Positions 54,388 to 58,529 of a stretch of 58,529 nt of DNA are shown here, piece by piece. The first letter of the stretch is position 1; each line of letters starts with the position of its first letter. The notes under the pieces are model-generated. The model did no database searches, had not been told where the DNA came from, and saw only the letters and a program-made list of their open reading frames with translations. The stretch is from JBAXXL01 sp038206725 (GTDB lineage: Bacteria; Bacteroidota; Ignavibacteria; Kapaibacteriales; UBA2268), in contig JBBRAO010000018.1 of assembly GCA_038206725.1 (NCBI GenBank), positions 1 through 58,529 of the forward strand, in the 5' to 3' direction. The position numbers and the translations under genes are program-made.

Positions 54388-55167
54388 ATGACAAACTTTC
54401 TTGCTTTTCTTGGGCAAAAGTCCCTACGCTTTATCAAAGAATTTATGGATTTGGTACACCTTGCGTTGCGTATAGGAAGGTACTTTCCGCGGGTTTTTAA
54501 AGATAGAGGTATAGTTGTAGAGCAAATGAAACTTGTCGGTGCCGATTCCCTACCATTGGTTATTTTAATTGGCGTATTTACCGGTGCTATTGCGGCATTG
54601 CAGGCAACCGCTATTTTCGATAAATTCAATATGCTTCAGTTTGCTAAACCTTTCATAGGCGCGTCAATTGCAAAAGCGGTTTTCACCGAGCTTACTCCAG
54701 TACTTACAGCATTAGTTATAGCCGGAAGAGTAGGCGCGTCAATTGCGGCGCAAATTGGTTCTATGAATGTAACAGAACAGATTGATGCATTGGAAGTAAT
54801 GGCAATAGACAAAGATAGATTTATTGGAATGCCGAGGATTGTTGCCACATTGGCTATGATGCCGGTTCTTGCTGTTTTTTCAAACTTAGTCGCTATCATT
54901 GGAGCTTATTACCTGACTTTGCTGAAATTCAATTTTTCGTTGGAAGCGTTTTTTAGCTCTGTCATAGCTTTTTTCAACAGCACAGAATTAATAGTCGGCT
55001 TGGTAAAATCAATGTTTTTTGGCGGTCTAACAGCATTAATAGGTGTTCACGTAGGTTTTAGAACTACAGGTGGAGCCGAAGGTGTCGGTAAAGCTACGGT
55101 TAGAGCTTACACTATCAGTGCCGCGGCTATTTTGTTTGTGGATGCGTTATTTGGGCTATTCTTTTAA
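54388..55167 (+). CDS. mlaE: MlaE-family ABC transporter permease (outer-membrane lipid asymmetry)
   Basis: Permease of the Mla/MCE phospholipid transport system between the inner and outer membranes. 259 residues with five or six membrane helices. Family motif: FTGAIAALQATAIFDKF, then ELTPVLTALVIAGRVGASIA and EQIDALEVMAIDKDRFI, then GCxxG-like GVHVGFRTTGGAEGVGKATV near the C-terminus. The ATPase (MlaF) and MCE protein (MlaD), usually adjacent, are missing: the next gene is a T9SS-secreted protein. Fifteen bases after the phosphatase gene. Confidence 0.93.
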   Translation: MTNFLAFLGQKSLRFIKEFMDLVHLALRIGRYFPRVFKDRGIVVEQMKLVGADSLPLVILIGVFTGAIAALQATAIFDKFNMLQFAKPFIGASIAKAVFTELTPVLTALVIAGRVGASIAAQIGSMNVTEQIDALEVMAIDKDRFIGMPRIVATLAMMPVLAVFSNLVAIIGAYYLTLLKFNFSLEAFFSSVIAFFNSTELIVGLVKSMFFGGLTALIGVHVGFRTTGGAEGVGKATVRAYTISAAAILFVDALFGLFF

Positions 55168-55200
55168 AAAAAATATATAAAATAAATTTAGGAAATAAAG

Positions 55201-58068
55201 ATGAAAAATATCTTACTTATTCTTTTATTAGCAACAATATGTCTGAAAGCTGAGGAGAAATTCAGCAAACAGGAATATGTAAATATGCGTTCATATTATA
55301 TGAAATTAATGGAAAACGCCCATCCAACACCATCTGTATTATTGCAGAAGGCACCTATCAATGAAATTCCTGCTTTTTTGCTATCGGACGAAGAATTGTC
55401 CTATTTCCAAAATAGCAATACCATTGGTGATGAAAAACCTTATACCAATCAAAGGATGCAAAATGAATCATCAATAGCCGTGAATCCCACAAATCCGAAA
55501 AATCTGATTGCTTCGGCGGTTGATTATCGAGATAACTCATCAACTTGGATCTATGTTTCCGATGACGGCGGCAAAACCTGGACAAATCAAAACCTCGGGA
55601 AAGCATTCAATAGCTGGCGTTCGAGCAACGATCCTTCGGTTAGTTTTTCTGATGATGGTACCGCTTATTTGGTCTATGGCGGATTTGAAAGTAATAATAA
55701 TGATGGGCAATTCAAAGGCGGCAATGGGGTATTTTTTGCCTACTCACAAAACCAAGGCAAAACTTGGACAGCTCATATTCCGGTTATAGCACATACTACT
55801 AAGCAATCTTTAGATTCCGCTTTTGAAGACAAATATTATATCGAATCCGATAATTCAAAATCATCGCCATACTATCACCGATTGTATAATCCTTGGAAGC
55901 GAGTCATAGCTCGCGATTCATCAACACAAATCGTTATTTCTCATTCAAAGGATAAAGGTTTGACTTGGAGTAAACCTGTTCCGGTTAGCCCACGTATGGC
56001 ATATTCGAGTGAAGACACAACTTACGGTCAAAGCTTCCCATTATCCGAAGCCGCACCAAACGGCGATGTTTATGTTGTATGGAATAACGGCATAAAGCAC
56101 GGGGTAGGATTTAATAAATCCACCGACGGCGGCGAAACTTGGGGTGAACCCAAATTGATAAAGTACTATAACATTTTCGGTGTTACAAAGAAGTTTACTC
56201 AAGGTTGGCGTCATAGTTTAAAAGGAACTGTGCGCGCCGAAGCATATCCGATAATCCGCTGTGACCAATCCAATGGACCACGCAAAGGTTGGCTTTATCT
56301 AATTTGGGCGGCTGACAGAATTCCGAATATTTATTTTTCTCGTTCAACCGACGGTGGAAATACCTGGAGCGATGCGAAAATCGTCCATTCTGTAACAACA
56401 AACGATCAATTTTGGCCCTGGCTCGACGTAGATCCGATAACCGGCGATTTAGGCGTAATGTATTTCGATAGCCGACGTTTCCCCGACAATATGAGGATTG
56501 AGTGCTGGGTTAGTTATTCTAACGATGGTGGCGATTCTTGGATTGATAGAGCGGCTTCTGATATGAGTAGTGACATCCGTTTAAACCCATTCGAAGAAAA
56601 TGTCTTCGCGGGAGATTACAGCGGTATGGCTTTTTATAATGGAATGATGTATCCAACTTGGGTAGATATGCGTTTTGCCGAAGCCGATATTACCGATAGC
56701 GATGTTTTTACTGCAATTATTGACACCCGCGCGCCACTGCCGCCTGCTGATTTTTTAGCAAAGACCATTCCTTCGGAACCCACGACAATAGCTCTCAAAT
56801 GGGTAAATCCAATCTTACGTTCCTTCGGTCAAGAGTTAAAGACCGATGAGTATAACATTATTTTAAAACGTAATGGGACTGATTTTAAAACTTTTGAAAA
56901 CATAAGCGAATTTACAGATACCGAGCTGACCCCTTATGAAAAATATACTTACGAAATCTTTGCGCAAACGAACGATAATCGTACCAGCAAATCTATTATC
57001 GCCGCTGGTTGGGCAGGGGGAAGTCCCCTCCCATCCCCTTGCAAAATAGAAACAATCCTTCCGGAAGATGATTTTGATGTAAGCTTAGATGTCAAAATCC
57101 CAACCAAAAGACAGGATGGCGTAACTCCGCTGGTTAATCTCTCCAAACTTAATGTTTATCGAGACGGTAAATTAATTGATGAAGTTGACTTAACACCGGT
57201 GGATACCGGCAGAGTTATCAAATACAAAGATAATACTTTAAAACGCGGGTGGTACAAATATTACTGTACTATTTCCGATAAATTCGGTGACATAGTGAAA
57301 GAAAGCGAACCGTCAAATGTGGAATTGGTTTACAGCGGCGCTGTTTTACTTAAAAACGAAGCCGATGGTCCATACACCGATGGTTTCGAAAGAGATGAAA
57401 ATTATTACAGCGTTGGCGAGTGGCATATAACTTCCGACATCGGATATAATTCCGTTCATTCTATGACTATCGCCGGAAGTGAAACATACAAACAATACCA
57501 AAAAGACACATTAATGTTATACCCAATAGCTAATTACAACGAGGTTATAGTCAGCTTTTGGCACGCTTGCATTGTGCATAATAACGACGAAGCACAGCTA
57601 CAAGCATCCTACGATAAAGGCTTAACTTGGAAAACCGAATATAGTTGGAATTACAAAGACAATACCCCTTGGCAGGATAATGTTTTAGATTCTCGCGACT
57701 GGAAATTCGAAACATTCCCTATTGGGGCAAAAGAATACAGCACAATAATGCTTCGATTCGTTTTCTCCTCCAATAATTTCAAGGAGCTCCGCGGTTGGTT
57801 TATTGATGATTTGGAACTTCGCGCCAGACCATTAGCGGTAACGGATGAAGTCCGATTCAACATCTACCCCAACCCATCCGGAAAATATATAATGCTCGTC
57901 AGCGATAATCTGAATTCTTCTTACGATATTTTTGATATTTACGGTCGCACATTAATTACAGGAATATTATCGGCATCGGAAACAAGAATCAACACCGAAC
58001 GATTAGACAACGGAATGTATTTTGTCAAACTCAACGGCGTGATAAAGAAAATCATTATTAATAAATGA
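55201..58068 (+). CDS. T9SS-secreted Asp-box (sialidase-fold) protein
   Basis: 955 residues. Signal peptide (NILLILLLATICLKA). Residues about 80-510 form a six-bladed propeller with Asp boxes at 120 (SDDGGKTW), 182 (SQNQGKTW), 249 (SKDKGLTW), 307 (STDGGETW), 382 (STDGGNTW) and 440 (SNDGGDSW). Then FN3-like domains (about 525-715), a MAM-like jelly roll (about 725-880, ending RGWFIDDLEL) and a T9SS type A tail (about 884-955: INIYPNPSGKYIMLVS to KIIINK). A sialidase-like glycosidase or glycan-binding role is possible, but the catalytic Arg triad, Tyr and Glu are not obvious by eye. Starts 33 bases after mlaE. Confidence 0.88.
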   Translation: MKNILLILLLATICLKAEEKFSKQEYVNMRSYYMKLMENAHPTPSVLLQKAPINEIPAFLLSDEELSYFQNSNTIGDEKPYTNQRMQNESSIAVNPTNPKNLIASAVDYRDNSSTWIYVSDDGGKTWTNQNLGKAFNSWRSSNDPSVSFSDDGTAYLVYGGFESNNNDGQFKGGNGVFFAYSQNQGKTWTAHIPVIAHTTKQSLDSAFEDKYYIESDNSKSSPYYHRLYNPWKRVIARDSSTQIVISHSKDKGLTWSKPVPVSPRMAYSSEDTTYGQSFPLSEAAPNGDVYVVWNNGIKHGVGFNKSTDGGETWGEPKLIKYYNIFGVTKKFTQGWRHSLKGTVRAEAYPIIRCDQSNGPRKGWLYLIWAADRIPNIYFSRSTDGGNTWSDAKIVHSVTTNDQFWPWLDVDPITGDLGVMYFDSRRFPDNMRIECWVSYSNDGGDSWIDRAASDMSSDIRLNPFEENVFAGDYSGMAFYNGMMYPTWVDMRFAEADITDSDVFTAIIDTRAPLPPADFLAKTIPSEPTTIALKWVNPILRSFGQELKTDEYNIILKRNGTDFKTFENISEFTDTELTPYEKYTYEIFAQTNDNRTSKSIIAAGWAGGSPLPSPCKIETILPEDDFDVSLDVKIPTKRQDGVTPLVNLSKLNVYRDGKLIDEVDLTPVDTGRVIKYKDNTLKRGWYKYYCTISDKFGDIVKESEPSNVELVYSGAVLLKNEADGPYTDGFERDENYYSVGEWHITSDIGYNSVHSMTIAGSETYKQYQKDTLMLYPIANYNEVIVSFWHACIVHNNDEAQLQASYDKGLTWKTEYSWNYKDNTPWQDNVLDSRDWKFETFPIGAKEYSTIMLRFVFSSNNFKELRGWFIDDLELRARPLAVTDEVRFNIYPNPSGKYIMLVSDNLNSSYDIFDIYGRTLITGILSASETRINTERLDNGMYFVKLNGVIKKIIINK

Positions 58069-58160
58069 TGAATTTTGAATTATGAGTTTCAAAAGGGAAG
58101 CGAAGAGAAAGCCCCGGTCCCCTTGGAACAATGCGGTGGAACCAAGAAAGAAGCCGAATC

Positions 58161-58190
58161 GTCATTTCATCGGAAGCGGTAATCCATTTT
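58161..58190 (+). repeat. REP-like repeat
   Basis: GTCATTTCATCGGAAGCGGT followed by AATCCATTTT: the same layout as the units at 4473-4580, but with a weakened left arm. Confidence 0.6.
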
Positions 58191-58195
58191 CTCTT

Positions 58196-58221
58196 TGTCT
58201 GAACCGCGATTTAAAGGATTT
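58196..58221 (-). repeat. Dispersed repeat AAATCCTTTAAAT...GGTTCAGACA, copy 2
   Basis: Reverse complement of the 28010-28035 sequence with three or four differences. Confidence 0.6.
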
Positions 58222-58225
58222 ATTG

Positions 58226-58256
58226 GTCTTTACCGCGGAAGCGGTAAACCATCTTC
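58226..58256 (+). repeat. REP-like repeat
   Basis: GTCTTTACCGCGGAAGCGGT followed by AAACCATCTTC. TTTACCGC/GCGGTAAA is a perfect stem, and AAACCATCTTC is identical to the end of the 36-bp units at 4473-4580. Confidence 0.75.
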
Positions 58257-58292
58257 AAGCTTCGAAGTGGCTTAACATAATTTGATTGTCTT

Positions 58293-58316
58293 GTTCCCAA
58301 GCTCCTGCTTGGGAAC
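58293..58316. repeat. Hairpin GTTCCCAAGC...GCTTGGGAAC, relative of the GTTACCAAGC hairpins
   Basis: A 10-base perfect stem with loop TCCT, differing from 46117-46140 and 48024-48047 by a compensated A-T to C-G change (TAC to TCC on one arm, GTA to GGA on the other), so pairing is preserved. Confidence 0.8.
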
Positions 58317-58324
58317 ACAAATAG

Positions 58325-58507
58325 CTACATCTTCACAAACTTCGCCGTCTCGCCGCCCACTTTTACAAAATACATCCCTCGCGGTAAGTCGGAGATGCTG
58401 ATTTGCAGAACAGACGAGGGCGTCTGTTCTACTGACATCACGCGTTCGCCGAGTGTGTTGTAAATGCCGATTTCTGAGCCTTCCGAAGGTTTGAAACCTG
58501 CGGAAGG
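58325..58507 (-). pseudogene. Orphan T9SS sorting-domain fragment (remnant 2)
   Basis: On the minus strand 60 codons are open between an in-frame TAA (58510-58508) and the stop at 58327-58325. The product reads PSAGFKPSEGSEIGIYNTLG, then ERVMSVEQTPSSVLQISISD, then LPRGMYFVKVGGETAKFVKM, a complete type A T9SS sorting domain without any start codon or protein body. Its first residues are encoded by the hairpin repeat at 58478-58508. It matches the fragment at 1107-1214. The window ends 22 bases upstream, but the TAA shows this piece is cut off from any longer gene. Confidence 0.75.
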
Positions 58508-58508
58508 T
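58478..58508. repeat. Hairpin repeat CCTTCCG...CGGAAGG, copy 2
   Basis: Nearly the reverse complement of 1225-1255, with an internal AGGTTT/AAACCT palindrome. It forms the 5' end of the orphan sorting-domain frame. Confidence 0.75.
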
Positions 58509-58529
58509 TATATTAAATAGATAAATTAA

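Noticed and set aside
58082..58285. Plus-strand ORF of 67 residues
   Set aside because: It runs through REP-like and other dispersed repeats and has no coding character.

Overview
The window reads like a chromosomal stretch from an AT-rich, Gram-negative member of the Bacteroidota / Ignavibacteriota-Kapabacteria side of the FCB group. Several large exported proteins end in type IX secretion (T9SS) sorting domains. Promoter -7 boxes of the TAnnTTTG type typical of that group lie before serS, pckA, gap, nuoG, the MFS gene and others, and few genes have a strong Shine-Dalgarno. The phylum is an inference from these traits; no rRNA or ribosomal protein gene is present to settle it. I see no tRNA, CRISPR array, prophage or transposase gene.

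Layout. 1-4394: a 5'-truncated T9SS metzincin protease, lpdA and a MscS channel. 4395-9273: intergenic repeats, then the first giant surface protein (GEVED / beta-helix / Ig / T9SS tail). 9274-15381: gmhA, a CBS-domain membrane protein, purE with an Ogg2-type DNA glycosylase, an MFS transporter, an Asp-box repeat protein and a small unknown. 15511-22356: lon and the second giant surface protein, a paralogue of the first. 22741-27465: a HAD phosphatase overlapping mraY, an FMN reductase-like protein, a lipoprotein and serS. 27466-28060: a 595-base block of dispersed repeats, including one palindrome interrupted by a small inverted-repeat element. 28061-35366: a small exported protein, then an operon of a VWA-domain protein and a 1691-residue Ig/T9SS protein. 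35508-44041: pdxB, corA, a TPR lipoprotein, a lone nuoG, a membrane protein, DUF2461 and a TPR protein. 44113-53005: a TonB-dependent receptor, pckA, the gap-pgk-fRMsr operon and the rluD-purC pair. 53092-58068: a SpoIIE-type phosphatase, MlaE and a 955-residue Asp-box/T9SS protein. 58069-58529: repeats and an orphan T9SS-tail fragment.

Function. The housekeeping part covers central carbon metabolism (lpdA, pckA, gap, pgk, nuoG), purine and B6 synthesis (purE, purC, pdxB), envelope building (mraY, gmhA, a GmhB-like phosphatase, mlaE), ion homeostasis (mscS, corA) and protein and DNA quality control (lon, fRMsr, ogg2). The accessory part is a surface proteome: two mosaic GEVED/beta-helix/Ig paralogues, an Ig protein paired with a VWA protein, a metzincin and two Asp-box propeller proteins. 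The T9SS machinery itself is not here.

The least ordinary features are (i) the two giant paralogues, whose 3' ends are almost identical DNA while their 5' ends are strongly diverged; (ii) two orphan, nearly identical T9SS-tail fragments, one near each end of the window, each beside the same hairpin repeat; (iii) at least six families of short palindromic or tandem intergenic repeats; and (iv) the VWA/Ig secreted pair with a degenerate protease-like core.
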